NCBI GenBank assembly: GCA_023252055.1
Contig: JAHEXP010000008.1
Coordinates: 1 to 46,305 of the forward strand
Origin: Coriobacteriia bacterium
Lineage (GTDB): Bacteria > Actinomycetota > Coriobacteriia > Anaerosomatales > PALSA-660
Length of the DNA stretch: 46,305 nt
Direction: 5' to 3'
The translations under genes were made by a program, and so were the position numbers. The notes under the pieces were generated by a model, which saw only the letters and a program-made list of their open reading frames with translations, was not told where the DNA came from and did no database searches. Shown here piece by piece: positions 16,084-25,066 of the stretch (position 1 is its first letter; every line of letters begins with the position of its first letter).

Positions 16084-16413
16084 CTAGCCGAGGTAGGCGG
16101 ACAGCTCGTCGACGAGCTTCTTCTTCGGCATGGCGCCCACGAGCTTCTTCACGACGGCGCCGTTGACCACGACGAGAAGCGTCGGGATCGAGAGGACGTC
16201 GAAGCGCATGGCGGTGTTCGGATTGTCGTCGACGTTGAGCTTGCCGACCGCGAGCTTGCCGACGTTCTCGGCCGCAAGCTCCTCGAGCACCGGCTCCATC
16301 ATGCGGCACGGGCCGCACCACGGCGCCCAGAAGTCGAGGAGGAACGGAACGCTGCTGCCGGCGACGACGCTCTCGAAGGTCGCGTCTGTGACGGCTGTGA
16401 TCAGGTCGCTCAT
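16084..16413 (-). CDS. trxA: Thioredoxin
   Basis: Cytoplasmic thioredoxin of 109 residues that reduces protein disulfides. The active site is WAPWCGPC and the cis-Pro region reads SIPTLLVVVNG. The internal Asp/Asn context FDVLSIPT and the C-terminal helix KKLVDELSAYLG complete the fold. The start is the ATG at 16413, behind a GGAGGGCC site; the track ORF begins 61 codons earlier in non-homologous sequence. It is 64 bases downstream of trxB, which would recycle it with NADPH. Confidence 0.95.
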   Translation of the reverse strand: MSDLITAVTDATFESVVAGSSVPFLLDFWAPWCGPCRMMEPVLEELAAENVGKLAVGKLNVDDNPNTAMRFDVLSIPTLLVVVNGAVVKKLVGAMPKKKLVDELSAYLG

Positions 16414-16477
16414 GAGGCCCTCCAGGGGTTGGTTTGGGGCGCTTGCCGCTTCTTGTGCGGCCGCGAGCCCGATACTA

Positions 16478-17416
16478 CTACAAGGTACAGACGCCCGAGT
16501 CCAGGTATCGCAGCGCCTCGAAAGCCGCCGTCGCGCCCTGTCCGGCCGCCGTGACGACCTGCTTGAGCGGTGTATCCGTGACGTCGCCGGCCGCATACAG
16601 GCCCATGTACGAGGTCATCATCGAAGAGTCGACCTTCACCCAGCCGCCGTCGGCAAGGTCCGCCAGGCCGACCATGAGGTCGCTGTTCGGGTGTACTCCC
16701 ACGAACTCGAAGACGCCGGACAGCGCCAACATCTCATCGGGTCCGCCGTCGGTCGCCTGCAAGACGATGCCCGACACCTTTCCCTCGTGTCCGGTGATCT
16801 CGACCGGGATGCGGTTGTAGTGCACCTCGATCTTTTCGTTGGAAAGCGCGCGCTCCTGGATGCACTTCGTCGCGCGGAACTCCTCGCGGCGATGTATCAG
16901 GTGGACGCGCTCCGCGAACTTCGTGAGGAACATCGCCTCCTCGAGAGCGGCGTCCCCGCCCCCCACGACGGCGACGATCTTGCCGCGGTACAGAGCGCCG
17001 TCGCAGGTCGCGCACCACGAGACGCCGCGGCCCGTGTACTCCGCCTCGCCGGCGATGCCCAGCTTGCGGGGGGTCGAGCCCGTGGCGAGGATGACGGTGC
17101 GCGCGAGCGCCTCGCCGTCGTCGCTGACGAGGCGGAACCCCCCGCTGTCGGGCCGGATCTCCTCGATCGGGGCGAACGTGCGGAAGGTCGCGCCGAACTT
17201 CTCCGCATGCGCGTGCATGAGCTCGCCGATGCGGCTGCCGTTGAGGCCCTCCGGCATGCCCGGGTAGTTCTCGATCCAGTCGGTTGTGATGATCTGGCCG
17301 CCGGGCAGCTGCGTCTCGAACACGACGGTGTTGGCCCGGGCGCGTGCGCCGTACAGGGCGGCGGTGAGCCCCGCCGGTCCTCCACCCACGATCGCTATGT
17401 CGATGATCTCCGTCAC
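16478..17416 (-). CDS. trxB: Thioredoxin-disulfide reductase
   Basis: FAD-dependent reductase of 312 residues that transfers electrons from NADPH to thioredoxin. The FAD-binding motif is AIVGGGPAG (residues 8-16), the redox-active disulfide is CATCDG (Cys 135 and 138), and the NADPH site is VVGGGDAALEEA with the HRREEFRA Arg motif that favours NADPH. The second FAD motif is LYAAGDV near the C-terminus. The start is GTG at 17416, overlapping the stop of the upstream PIN-TPR gene by GTGA. It forms an operon with trxA. Confidence 0.96.
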   Translation of the reverse strand: MTEIIDIAIVGGGPAGLTAALYGARARANTVVFETQLPGGQIITTDWIENYPGMPEGLNGSRIGELMHAHAEKFGATFRTFAPIEEIRPDSGGFRLVSDDGEALARTVILATGSTPRKLGIAGEAEYTGRGVSWCATCDGALYRGKIVAVVGGGDAALEEAMFLTKFAERVHLIHRREEFRATKCIQERALSNEKIEVHYNRIPVEITGHEGKVSGIVLQATDGGPDEMLALSGVFEFVGVHPNSDLMVGLADLADGGWVKVDSSMMTSYMGLYAAGDVTDTPLKQVVTAAGQGATAAFEALRYLDSGVCTL

Positions 17417-18528
17417 AGGGCGCTCCCCTCGGTGGTCACTGGTTGTCCCGCGGCCTTCGCGTCCTTCTGCACCTGGGCGAGCAGCATCGCCGCTCGCTGG
17501 TTGACGGAGGCGAGGTCAGTATTCCCGCGTGTCAGGGAAATGACGCGTGAGAACTGGTTGGCCGCGTTCTGGTACTGGATGGGGTCGGTGCTCATGTACA
17601 TGACGCCGAGGTTCAGGTTCGCGTTGACGTGGTCCGGATCGTGCCCGAGCACCGTCTTGAGCTCGGTGATCGCGACGTCGACCTTGCCCTGCCGCAGGTA
17701 GTCGGTGGCCAGATCGGTGCGTGCGTCGTCGTCCTTCGGGTCCAGCGCGATGACGCGCTCCCAGTACTTCACCGCGAACGGCAGGTAGGCGGTGTTCTGC
17801 TGAGCGAGGTTGTCGTAGACCGTGGCGAGCGAAACGAGCGTGTCCAGGTCATTCGGGTCCTTCTGCAGCCGGAACAGGTAGTTCAGCTCCTGCTGTTGAT
17901 CGACCGACAGTTGCGCGAGGAACTCGGGCGGCAGGTCGGTCAGCCCCGCCGTCTGCTTTCCGGCCGCGAAGGGGCTGAACAGCGTGAGATAGATCGCAGC
18001 CGCAAAGACAGCAAGTGCCACGCCGAGGATGCCGAGGGCCGTACGGTACCGCTGGAACGGACGCACGAAGAGCCTCTTCAGCGCGCCCTCCTCGGTCTCC
18101 ACGCGCTCGACCTCCAGGTGGTAGGACTGCGCCTTGAGCAGCATGTTGAGGTCGTTGGTGACGAGCGTCACCGGCCCGTCCCCGTTCGCATCGCGCACCG
18201 CCACCGCAACCGCGACGATCCGGTCGTCGGTGTTGCGGGAGTTGAGCCCCGCCGGGATCTCGGCCGAGGGCTCGATCCCGACGACGCGCACGCGGCCGCC
18301 CCCGCGAAGCTCCACCCCGTCCTTGAGGCTGCCACGCTCCGAGAGCTCGAACAGCGCGCGACTGATCTGGCGCCCGCGGTACCTGAGTTCGGGGTCGACC
18401 CGCGCGGTCTTGAGCTTGTCGATCTCGGACAGCACCATCTCGGGGATGACGACGTCCGCATCGTGGAACGTGTCGATCACGCCCGGATCGGACAGGAGCA
18501 CGTTCGTATCGATCACGACGGTACGCAC
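17413..18528 (-). CDS. PIN-domain, membrane-anchored TPR fusion protein
   Basis: Protein of 371 residues with an unusual domain order. Residues 1-155 form a PIN-fold nuclease domain like that at the N-terminus of PhoH2/YlaK-type proteins: VVIDTNVLLSD (D7), IPEMVLSEIDKL (E35/D37), NTDDRIV and LVTNDLNM supply the acidic active site. A single hydrophobic helix follows at about 164-184. Residues 215-340 are TPR-like helical repeats (YWERVIALDPKDDDARTDLA, LGHDPDHVNANLNLG). The PhoH ATPase normally paired with this PIN type is absent. The PIN domain should be cytoplasmic and the TPR part outside. I start at GTG 18528, behind GAGGCG. The stop overlaps trxB by GTGA. RNase activity is inferred. Confidence 0.85.
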   Translation of the reverse strand: MRTVVIDTNVLLSDPGVIDTFHDADVVIPEMVLSEIDKLKTARVDPELRYRGRQISRALFELSERGSLKDGVELRGGGRVRVVGIEPSAEIPAGLNSRNTDDRIVAVAVAVRDANGDGPVTLVTNDLNMLLKAQSYHLEVERVETEEGALKRLFVRPFQRYRTALGILGVALAVFAAAIYLTLFSPFAAGKQTAGLTDLPPEFLAQLSVDQQQELNYLFRLQKDPNDLDTLVSLATVYDNLAQQNTAYLPFAVKYWERVIALDPKDDDARTDLATDYLRQGKVDVAITELKTVLGHDPDHVNANLNLGVMYMSTDPIQYQNAANQFSRVISLTRGNTDLASVNQRAAMLLAQVQKDAKAAGQPVTTEGSAL

Positions 18529-18599
18529 GGCAAGCGCCTCGCTGACTGGTTGAGGATGGTGGCGTTCGAGGGGCCCGCACGCGGAGCCCGACCCCGACA

Positions 18600-18605
18600 A
18601 GTATA
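18600..18605 (-). promoter_or_regulatory. -10 box of the PIN-TPR/trx operon
   Basis: On the minus strand GGCTATACTTG contains TATACT, one mismatch from the sigma-70 -10 consensus, 72 bases before the PIN-TPR start. The -35 position is GC-rich and does not match consensus. Confidence 0.45.
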
Positions 18606-18627
18606 GCCGCCGCGCCAGCGTACCCGC

Positions 18628-18652
18628 CGCAGCGGCGAGCATCGCCGCTGCG
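18628..18652. repeat. Inverted repeat in the lon/PIN-TPR divergent promoter region
   Basis: A perfect 11-bp inverted repeat (CGCAGCGGCGA) with a 3-base gap lies between the -10 boxes of the two divergent transcription units. It could be an operator acting on both or a hairpin. It is not a HAIR element. Confidence 0.5.
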
Positions 18653-18683
18653 CCCCGTTGGCCGCCGCATGGCAGGGGATGAC

Positions 18684-18693
18684 GGGTACGATG
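18684..18693 (+). promoter_or_regulatory. Probable -10 region of lon
   Basis: GGGTACGATG with the -10-like TACGAT lies 59 bases before the lon ATG. The same decamer recurs at 23038 and 33220 upstream of other plus-strand genes. No good -35 is present at 17 bases; TTGGCC lies 23 bases upstream. Confidence 0.4.
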
Positions 18694-18750
18694 TAGAAAC
18701 ACACACGCAGACGAACCCGTTCACGCCGGCCCGATTCGAGGCGCATCCAT

Positions 18751-21117
18751 ATGTCGACGATCGACGAGTCACCCACCGAGATACCGGACGTTCTGCCGCT
18801 GATCCCCCTGAGGGACCTCGTACTCTTCCCCAACCTCGTCGTGCCGCTGTTCGTGGGCCGTGAGAAGTCGATCCTCGCGCTCGAAGAGTCGCTGCGCGGC
18901 GACCACCTCGTCGCGCTCGTACTGCAGCGCGAGCCGGAGACCCAGGACCCGGGAGAGAACGACATCTACCCGGTGGGCTGTGTCGGCACCGTCCTGCAGG
19001 AACTCAAGCTCCCCGACGGGACCGCCAAGGCTCTTGTCGAAGGCGTCGTGCGCGTTCGCGTTCTCGAGTACGTGACGTCCGAGCCCTACCTCCAGGTCCG
19101 TGTAGAACGGATCGAGGAGGAGCTCGCGTCGGATGTGGAGACGCAGGCACTCATGCGCGCGCTGCTCGCTGATTTCGAGAAGGCCGCGGAGCTGGGGAAG
19201 CCGATCCCGCAGGAGGTCCTGATCGCCGCCGGCGCCATCGAGGAACCCGGCCGGCTCGCGGACTTCGTCGCGTTCCACCTCAACCTCAAGTCCGATGAGA
19301 AGCAGGCGATCCTCGAGGCGGCCAAGCCGATCGCGCGGCTCGAACAGGCTTCGATGTTCCTACGCCAGGAACTCCAGATCCTCGAGCTGGGCTCGAAGAT
19401 CCAGAACCGCGTGAAGGAGTCGCTCAACGCCTCGCAGCGGGAGTACTTCCTGCGCGAGCAGATGAAAGCCATCCAGCAGGAACTCGGCACCTTCGACGAG
19501 ACGCAGCAGGAACTCGACGAGTACCGCGAGAAGATCGTGGCCGCCAAGATGCCGGAGGGCGTCGAGGCGAAGGCGGTCAAGGAGCTGGGGCGTCTGGAGA
19601 AGATGCCGCAGGCCGCAGCCGAGACCGGTGTGATCCGCACCTACCTCGATTGGCTCGTCGGCGTTCCGTGGGCGGTCGAGGATGACGAGAAGCTCGACCT
19701 CATCGAAGCGCGCCGCATCCTGGACGAGGACCACTACGGTCTCGAGAAGGTCAAGGAGCGCATCCTCGAGTACCTCGCGGTCCACAAGCTCACCGACACG
19801 ATGCGCGGACCGATCCTGTGTTTCGTGGGACCTCCGGGCGTGGGCAAGACATCGATCGGCAAGTCGATCGCCCGCTCGTTGGGTCGCAAGTTCATCCGCA
19901 TGTCGCTGGGTGGCGTACGGGACGAGGCTGAGATCCGCGGCCACCGTCGCACGTACGTGGGCGCGCTCCCGGGGCGCATCATCCAGTCGATCTCGACGGC
20001 GGGCACGCGCAACCCGGTCTTCATGATGGACGAGATCGACAAGGTGGGCGTCGACTTCCGAGGCGACCCCACGGCGGCGCTGCTCGAAGCTCTCGACCCC
20101 GAGCAGAACGACAGTTTCCAGGACCACTACCTCGAAGTGCCGTTCGACCTGTCCGACGTCATGTTCATCACGACGGCGAACATGCTCGATACGATCCCGC
20201 CCGCCCTACAGGACCGGATGGAGGTCATCCACTTCCCGGGCTACACCGAGGACGAGAAGCTCCACATCGCCCGGCAATACCTCGTGCCGAAGCAGTTGCG
20301 CGAGCACGGCCTCAAGACCACGAAACTCGAGATAACCGACGAGGCGCTCAGCGAGATCGTCAGGCGTTACACCCGTGAGGCGGGCGTGCGCGGCCTCGAG
20401 CGGCAGATCGCCTCGATCTGCCGGCAGGTGGCTCGCCGCGTCGTCGAGGGCCATGGCCGCAAGACGCGCGTGACACAGCGCACGGTCCACACGTACCTCG
20501 GCCCCGCGCGCTTCAGCTACGGCATCGCCGAGGAGTCCGACGAGGTCGGCACCGCCACCGGTCTTGTGTGGACCGAAGTCGGCGGCGATGTCATCTCCAT
20601 CGAAGCCACAACGATGGCGGGCAAGGGCGAACTCATCCTCACGGGTCAGCTCGGCGACGTCATGCGTGAGTCCGCCCAGGCGGCGGTGTCCTACATCCGC
20701 GCCCATGTGTCCGACTGGGACATCGACCCCGCCTTCAACGAGAAGCTCGACCTGCACATCCACGTGCCCGCGGCCGCCACGCCGAAGGACGGGCCCTCCG
20801 CGGGCATCACGATGGCCACGGCGATCGCATCTGCGCTCATGGGATGCCCGATCCGGCGTGAGGTCGCGATGACCGGCGAGATCACCTTGCGCGGCCACGT
20901 GCTGCCCATCGGCGGCCTCAAGGAGAAGCTGCTGGCGGCGCACCGAGCCGGGATCAAGACGGTGCTGATCCCGAAGGAGAACGTGCGCGACCTCGATCTT
21001 CTGCCGCCGCACGTACGCGACGAGGTGGAGATCGTGCCGGTGGAGCGCATGGACGAGGTGCTCGCCCGGGCGCTGGTGGCGCCGTGTCGGCCCAACGCGC
21101 GGAAGACCGCCAAGTGA
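18751..21117 (+). CDS. lon: ATP-dependent protease Lon
   Basis: Cytoplasmic AAA+ serine protease that degrades damaged and regulatory proteins, 788 residues, the normal length of LonA. The N-terminal substrate domain (about 10-205) begins [14 protein letters not shown]. The AAA+ module has Walker [10 protein letters not shown], Walker [10 protein letters not shown] and the DRMEVI sensor segment. The C-terminal protease domain has the catalytic Ser in [10 protein letters not shown] and Lys in [10 protein letters not shown]. The ATG at 18751 has a GAGGCG site. It is divergent from the PIN-TPR operon and 14 bases upstream of an epimerase gene. No HspR operator is visible before it. Confidence 0.97.
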   Translation: MSTIDESPTEIPDVLPLIPLRDLVLFPNLVVPLFVGREKSILALEESLRGDHLVALVLQREPETQDPGENDIYPVGCVGTVLQELKLPDGTAKALVEGVVRVRVLEYVTSEPYLQVRVERIEEELASDVETQALMRALLADFEKAAELGKPIPQEVLIAAGAIEEPGRLADFVAFHLNLKSDEKQAILEAAKPIARLEQASMFLRQELQILELGSKIQNRVKESLNASQREYFLREQMKAIQQELGTFDETQQELDEYREKIVAAKMPEGVEAKAVKELGRLEKMPQAAAETGVIRTYLDWLVGVPWAVEDDEKLDLIEARRILDEDHYGLEKVKERILEYLAVHKLTDTMRGPILCFVGPPGVGKTSIGKSIARSLGRKFIRMSLGGVRDEAEIRGHRRTYVGALPGRIIQSISTAGTRNPVFMMDEIDKVGVDFRGDPTAALLEALDPEQNDSFQDHYLEVPFDLSDVMFITTANMLDTIPPALQDRMEVIHFPGYTEDEKLHIARQYLVPKQLREHGLKTTKLEITDEALSEIVRRYTREAGVRGLERQIASICRQVARRVVEGHGRKTRVTQRTVHTYLGPARFSYGIAEESDEVGTATGLVWTEVGGDVISIEATTMAGKGELILTGQLGDVMRESAQAAVSYIRAHVSDWDIDPAFNEKLDLHIHVPAAATPKDGPSAGITMATAIASALMGCPIRREVAMTGEITLRGHVLPIGGLKEKLLAAHRAGIKTVLIPKENVRDLDLLPPHVRDEVEIVPVERMDEVLARALVAPCRPNARKTAK

Positions 21118-21131
21118 CCAAGGGAGAACCG

Positions 21132-22076
21132 ATGCGCGTGCTCGTCACCGGCGGGGCCGGCTTCATCGGCAGTAACCTCGTACACGCTCTGGTCGTCGGG
21201 GGCCACGAGGTCGGCGTGATAGACGATTTCTCGACCGGGAAGATGGCCAATGTCCATCCGGCCGTGTGGCTGCGGCACATGGACATCCTCGATCCGACCC
21301 TGCCCGACGTGGTCGCGGAGTTCGCCCCCGAGGCCGTCGTGCACCTTGCGGCGCAGACGGACGTCACGCGTTCGATCGCGGATCCCTCGAGGGACCGCGC
21401 GGTGAATGTCGAGGGCACGACGGCCGTCGCGCGCGCGGCCGCAGCCGCCGGGGTCGGTCGCATGCTCTCGGCTTCCTCCGCCGCGGTGTATGGCAATCCG
21501 GAGAGCCTGCCGATCGCCGAAGACGCTCTCAAGAACCCGATCAACCCGTATGGTTCCTCGAAACTCGAGGCGGAGGCCGCGCTCGCGGAGGCGCTGGCAG
21601 GAACCACGGTCGATTTCGCTTCGATGCGGTTCTCGAACGTGTACGGACCGCGGCAGGACGGCCACGGCGAGGGCGGCGTCGTCGCGATCTTCGCGGCGCG
21701 CCTCGCCGCGGGCGAACGTCCGGTGATCTATGGCGATGGGCGTCAGACGCGCGATTTCATCTACGTGGGCGACGTGGTCGGCTTCATCGTGTGCGCTCTT
21801 GAAGCGGACTCTCCGCTTGCCGGGCCCATGCCCGACGGGCCGGCATACAACGTCTCGACGGGACATGCCGCCTCGGTCCAGCAGGTCGCCGCCTATCTGA
21901 GCGCGGCCTCGATGGTCCTCAAGCAGCCGGAATTCGCAGAGGCGCGCAACGGGGACATCGCCGACAGCGTGCTCGACCCGGGCAAGGCCGCCTCCGCCTT
22001 GGGGTGGTCGGCCGGTCAGTCTCTCGACCGGGGGCTCGCCTTCACATGGCGGTGGATGTGCGCGAACCCGAGCTGA
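21132..22076 (+). CDS. NAD-dependent sugar-nucleotide epimerase (GalE-like)
   Basis: Extended short-chain dehydrogenase of 314 residues, similar to UDP-glucose 4-epimerases. The Rossmann motif is VTGGAGFIGSNL at the N-terminus, followed by DDFSTGK for the NAD ribose. The catalytic set is Ser in SASSAAVYG and Tyr-Lys in NPYGSSK. The substrate motif near RFSNVYGPRQ is typical of NDP-hexose enzymes. The start is the ATG at 21132 with AGGGAG upstream; the track ORF begins inside lon. The exact epimer produced cannot be told from sequence. It lies 14 bases after lon, far from the main polysaccharide locus. Confidence 0.88.
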   Translation: MRVLVTGGAGFIGSNLVHALVVGGHEVGVIDDFSTGKMANVHPAVWLRHMDILDPTLPDVVAEFAPEAVVHLAAQTDVTRSIADPSRDRAVNVEGTTAVARAAAAAGVGRMLSASSAAVYGNPESLPIAEDALKNPINPYGSSKLEAEAALAEALAGTTVDFASMRFSNVYGPRQDGHGEGGVVAIFAARLAAGERPVIYGDGRQTRDFIYVGDVVGFIVCALEADSPLAGPMPDGPAYNVSTGHAASVQQVAAYLSAASMVLKQPEFAEARNGDIADSVLDPGKAASALGWSAGQSLDRGLAFTWRWMCANPS

Positions 22077-22627
22077 ATGGCGCGGCGGAGTTGAGATCCG
22101 CCTACGAGGCGAAGGCGCGAGCCGAACTCGCGGACGCCGACGCGCTCATCGGGGCACGGCCCGGCGCGTGGGACGGCGAGGTCGTCGGTCCGCGCATCGC
22201 ATTCGTGGTGGCGCGGCGTTCGGCCGACGGGTCCGGCTTCGTGGACGCGACCACCGCTGGCGCCCTGGAGAAGGCCGCCGGTGCACTCGGGGCCTCCGGC
22301 TCCGTGTTCATGATCGCCTCATGGCCGGTGGCGGCTGCAACATCGGGCCCGCGTTGCGCGCGGCTGCGACTCGCGCTGGAGGCGGTCGACGCCCCCGTCG
22401 TCATCGCGCTGGACCAGGCCGGTGCTGAAGATCTTGCCGCCGCCTTCGATGTGCCGGAACTCCGGCCGGGCCACCCTGTCCGTGCGTTCGGCCGTCATCT
22501 GGGCGCCGTGGGCGACTTCGCCGCGTCCCTCGGGGACGCGGACGCAAAGTCGCGCGCATGGATCGGGATGAAGTCGGTCGCGGCCGCCGCAGGTCTGGAA
22601 ACGAAAGGGCGCCCGAAGGCGCCCTGA
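22046..22627 (+). CDS. Conserved-looking protein of unknown function
   Basis: Protein of about 193 residues that I do not recognise. The ATG at 22046 overlaps the end of the epimerase gene by 31 bases; GTG codons at 22052 and 22058 are alternatives, and no strong ribosome binding site decides. It appears cytoplasmic with alternating strands and helices. Blocks include GPRIAFVVARRSADGSGF, APVVIALDQAGAEDLAAAF and RAFGRHLGAVGDF. The order of a V-hydrophobic-ALD strand, a GR-hydrophobic segment and a late KSRAW..MKS loosely recalls uracil-DNA glycosylase folds, but the catalytic motifs are not evident and I do not assign that function. A hairpin overlaps its last codons. Confidence 0.65.
   Translation: MAVDVREPELNGAAELRSAYEAKARAELADADALIGARPGAWDGEVVGPRIAFVVARRSADGSGFVDATTAGALEKAAGALGASGSVFMIASWPVAAATSGPRCARLRLALEAVDAPVVIALDQAGAEDLAAAFDVPELRPGHPVRAFGRHLGAVGDFAASLGDADAKSRAWIGMKSVAAAAGLETKGRPKAP
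22607..22624 (+). terminator. Hairpin overlapping the stop of the unknown gene
   Basis: A 7-bp stem GGGCGCC/GGCGCCC with a CGAA tetraloop is formed by the last codons just before the TGA. There is no T tract after it, but AAA precedes it, so it could work on the minus strand for the ferredoxin gene as well. Moderate support as a terminator. Confidence 0.4.
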
Positions 22628-22676
22628 TCGATCATGCTTCCGCGGTCGACCGCCCCGGCGGTGGTCCCGCCTCTGC

Positions 22677-22865
22677 TCAGTCGTCCTCGACTTCGGTGAT
22701 CGCGCCCATCGGGCACTCTTCCAGGCACGACTCGCACCCGGTGCAATCGTCCTCGTTGACCGCCTCGGCGACGTCGCCGACGAGCTCGATGACGTTCTGG
22801 GGACACGCGTCGACACACACTCCGCAGCCGGAGCACTCGTCTTCATTGATGATCGGTCGGGGCAT
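22677..22865 (-). CDS. 2x[4Fe-4S] ferredoxin
   Basis: Small electron carrier of 62 residues with two canonical clusters: CSGCGVCVDACP in the N-terminal half and CTGCESCLEECP in the C-terminal half. These are ordinary CxxCxxCxxxCP motifs with no extra loop, as in clostridial-type ferredoxins. The C-terminus is acidic (EVEDD). The ATG at 22865 is preceded by AGAGGAAC; the much longer track ORF continues upstream through the promoter and the reverse of dnaK and is not real. It is monocistronic with a good promoter of its own. Likely redox partners, such as hydrogenases or ferredoxin oxidoreductases, are not in the window. Confidence 0.95.
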   Translation of the reverse strand: MPRPIINEDECSGCGVCVDACPQNVIELVGDVAEAVNEDDCTGCESCLEECPMGAITEVEDD

Positions 22866-22912
22866 GTGCGTTCCTCTTCCACGCGAGAGCCTGCTCCAGT
22901 GAGTTGCGCCGT

Positions 22913-22941
22913 ACCTTACCCACTGCCGGGCCGGGTGTAAA
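22913..22941 (-). promoter_or_regulatory. Sigma-70-type promoter of the ferredoxin gene
   Basis: On the minus strand TTTACA (-35, 22936-22941) and TAAGGT (-10, 22913-22918) are separated by 17 bases, giving a leader of about 40 bases before the ferredoxin ATG. The -10 is preceded by GG, matching the GGGTAnnnT pattern seen elsewhere here. Confidence 0.65.
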
Positions 22942-23037
22942 GACGCTTCCGCGGCCGTCTTCCGCGCGCGTTTCCACTGAAGGTCGCGAGCGGGTCGATC
23001 GGAAGGCGCCCACAGTGGTTTCCACGCTCGGGAGCAC

Positions 23038-23047
23038 GGGTACGATG
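23038..23047 (+). promoter_or_regulatory. GGGTACGATG element upstream of dnaK
   Basis: The same decamer as before lon and the gene at 33315. It lies 22 bases upstream of the main dnaK promoter and could be the -10 of a second, HspR-independent promoter. The -35 position is poor. Confidence 0.3.
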
Positions 23048-23067
23048 AACGTACGACGCGAACAAAA

Positions 23068-23088
23068 CTTGACAATGAGTCACTCAGA
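23068..23088 (+). promoter_or_regulatory. HAIR-like HspR operator
   Basis: CTTGACA-N7-ACTCAGA matches the actinobacterial HAIR consensus CTTGAGT-N7-ACTCAAG at 5 of 7 bases in each arm with the exact 7-base gap. It overlaps the dnaK -35 box and the spacer, so bound HspR would block RNA polymerase. The hspR gene lies in the same operon, giving an autoregulatory loop released by DnaK titration. Confidence 0.75.
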
Positions 23089-23098
23089 TTTGTACCAT
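23069..23098 (+). promoter_or_regulatory. Promoter of the dnaK operon
   Basis: TTGACA (-35, perfect consensus, 23069-23074) and TACCAT (-10, 23093-23098) are 18 bases apart. Transcription would start near 23105, leaving a leader of about 50 bases that contains the AAGGAG ribosome binding site of dnaK. Confidence 0.8.
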
Positions 23099-23156
23099 TC
23101 GTTGGCGGCACATCGTGCCGGCTACAGGTCTGCATCTGGAAGGAGTCCCGAACACC

Positions 23157-25058
23157 ATGGGCAAGGTCATAGGCATCGACCTCGGAACCACCAACTCGGC
23201 GATGGCCGTACTCGAAGGCGGGGAACCCGCCATCATCATCAACGCTGAAGGCGATCGCACGACGCCTTCGGTCGTCGCGTTCCGCAAGGACGGCGAGCGC
23301 ATCGTCGGCAAGGCCGCCAAGAACCAGGCGATCACCAACCCCGAGAACACGGTGAAGTCGGTCAAGCGCTTCATCGGCCGCAAGTTCGAGGAGACGGTCT
23401 CCGAGCGCAAGACCGTCGCATTCAAGGTCGTCAAAGGCAAGGACGGCCGTGCGTCCGTCGAGATCGAGGGCAAGGACTTCACCCCCGAAGAGATCTCCGC
23501 GATGATCCTCGGCAAGCTCAAGGCCGACGCCGAGAAGTACCTGGGCGAGCCGGTCACGCAGGCGGTCATCACCGTCCCTGCGTACTTCAACGACATGCAG
23601 CGCCAGGCCACCAAGGACGCCGGTAAGATCGCCGGCCTCGAGGTCCTGCGCATCATCAACGAGCCGACAGCCGCCGCGCTCGCATACGGCCTCGACAAGG
23701 GCTCCGGTGAGCAGACCGTTCTCGTCTTCGACCTCGGCGGCGGCACGTTCGACGTGTCGATCCTCGAACTCGGCGACGGGGTCTACGAGGTCAAGTCCAC
23801 CAACGGCGACAACCACCTCGGCGGCGACGACTGGGACCAGAAGGTCATCGACTGGCTTGCGGACAAGTTCAAGGCCGATCACGGCATCGACCTGCGCAAC
23901 GACAAGATGGCCCTCCAGCGTCTGAAGGAGAAGGCCGAACAGGCGAAGATGGAGCTGTCCGGCGCACAGACCGCCAAGATCGAGCTCCCCTTCATCACCG
24001 CCGACGCCTCAGGCCCGAAGCATATGGACTACGAGCTGACGCGCGCCGAGTTCCTCAAGATCACCGCGGACCTTCTGGACCGGTGCAAGAAGCCGGTCGA
24101 GGCCGCCATGAAGGACGCTGGCATGAAGATGGGCGATCTTGACGAGGTCATCCTCGTCGGTGGCTCGACGCGCATGCCCGCCGTGCAGGAGCTCGTGAAG
24201 TCGCTCACCGGCAAGGACCCGCACATGGGCGTCAACCCGGACGAGGTCGTGGCGCTGGGCGCTGCGGTCCAGGGCGGCGTGCTCGCCGGCGACGTCAAGG
24301 GCATCCTGCTGCTCGACGTGACCCCGCTGTCGCTGGGCGTCGAGACCATGGGCGGCGTCATGACGCGGATGATCGAGCGCAACACCACGATCCCGACCCG
24401 TAAGACGGAGACGTACACGACCGCCGCCGACGGCCAGACCTCGGTGGAGATCCACGTCCTGCAGGGTGAGCGCGAGATGGCCGGCGACAACAAGACGCTC
24501 GGCAAGTTCCACCTCGTCGGCCTCCCCGCCGCACCGCGTGGCGTGCCGCAGATCGAGGTCACGTTCGACATCGATGCCAACGGCATCGTCAATGTATCGG
24601 CCAAGGACCGCGGCACCGGCCAGGAGCAGCGCATCACGATCTCCGGCACCACGGCACTGTCCGACGACGAGGTCGACAAGATGGTGAAGGACGCCGAGTC
24701 CAACGCCGACGAGGACCGCAAGCGTAAGGAACAGGCCGAGGCCCGCAATATCGCCGACACGCTCGTCTACCAGACCGAGAAGACCCTCAAGGATCTTGGC
24801 GACAAGGTTCCCGAAGAGACGAAGAACGATGTCGAATCGGCCATCACCGGTGCCAAGGCTGCGCTCGAGGGCGACGACACCGAGGCCCTGACCGCTGCCA
24901 GCGACAAGCTGCGCGAGGCGGGGATGAAGCTCGGCGAGATCGCGTACCAGACCGCCGAGGCCGCAGCCCCTGAAGGCGAGGCTGCTGAAGGCGCCGCGGC
25001 ACCGGCCGAGGACGAGGAAGTCGCCGACTTCGAAGTCGTCGACGACGAGCAGAAGTAG
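23157..25058 (+). CDS. dnaK: Chaperone DnaK (Hsp70)
   Basis: Hsp70 chaperone of 633 residues. It starts [16 protein letters not shown], so the ATG at 23157 behind AAGGAG is chosen and the 14-residue track extension rejected. The ATPase domain (about 1-365) shows the phosphate-1 motif, [28 protein letters not shown] and [13 protein letters not shown]. The linker [11 protein letters not shown] and the substrate-binding domain (about 380-590) follow, then an Ala/Glu-rich tail ending FEVVDDEQK. It is missing the roughly 25-residue insertion in the ATPase domain found in proteobacterial DnaK, as expected in Gram-positive lineages. First gene of the heat-shock operon. Confidence 0.98.
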   Translation: MGKVIGIDLGTTNSAMAVLEGGEPAIIINAEGDRTTPSVVAFRKDGERIVGKAAKNQAITNPENTVKSVKRFIGRKFEETVSERKTVAFKVVKGKDGRASVEIEGKDFTPEEISAMILGKLKADAEKYLGEPVTQAVITVPAYFNDMQRQATKDAGKIAGLEVLRIINEPTAAALAYGLDKGSGEQTVLVFDLGGGTFDVSILELGDGVYEVKSTNGDNHLGGDDWDQKVIDWLADKFKADHGIDLRNDKMALQRLKEKAEQAKMELSGAQTAKIELPFITADASGPKHMDYELTRAEFLKITADLLDRCKKPVEAAMKDAGMKMGDLDEVILVGGSTRMPAVQELVKSLTGKDPHMGVNPDEVVALGAAVQGGVLAGDVKGILLLDVTPLSLGVETMGGVMTRMIERNTTIPTRKTETYTTAADGQTSVEIHVLQGEREMAGDNKTLGKFHLVGLPAAPRGVPQIEVTFDIDANGIVNVSAKDRGTGQEQRITISGTTALSDDEVDKMVKDAESNADEDRKRKEQAEARNIADTLVYQTEKTLKDLGDKVPEETKNDVESAITGAKAALEGDDTEALTAASDKLREAGMKLGEIAYQTAEAAAPEGEAAEGAAAPAEDEEVADFEVVDDEQK

Positions 25059-25066
25059 AGGCGTCC

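Noticed and set aside
18684-18693. sigma-70 promoter with TTGGCC as -35 for lon
   Set aside because: The spacer would be 23 bases, outside the usual range, so only the -10-like element is reported.
22866-23882. Long upstream extension of the ferredoxin ORF
   Set aside because: It covers the divergent promoter region and antisense dnaK; the ferredoxin has its own promoter and ribosome binding site at 22865.
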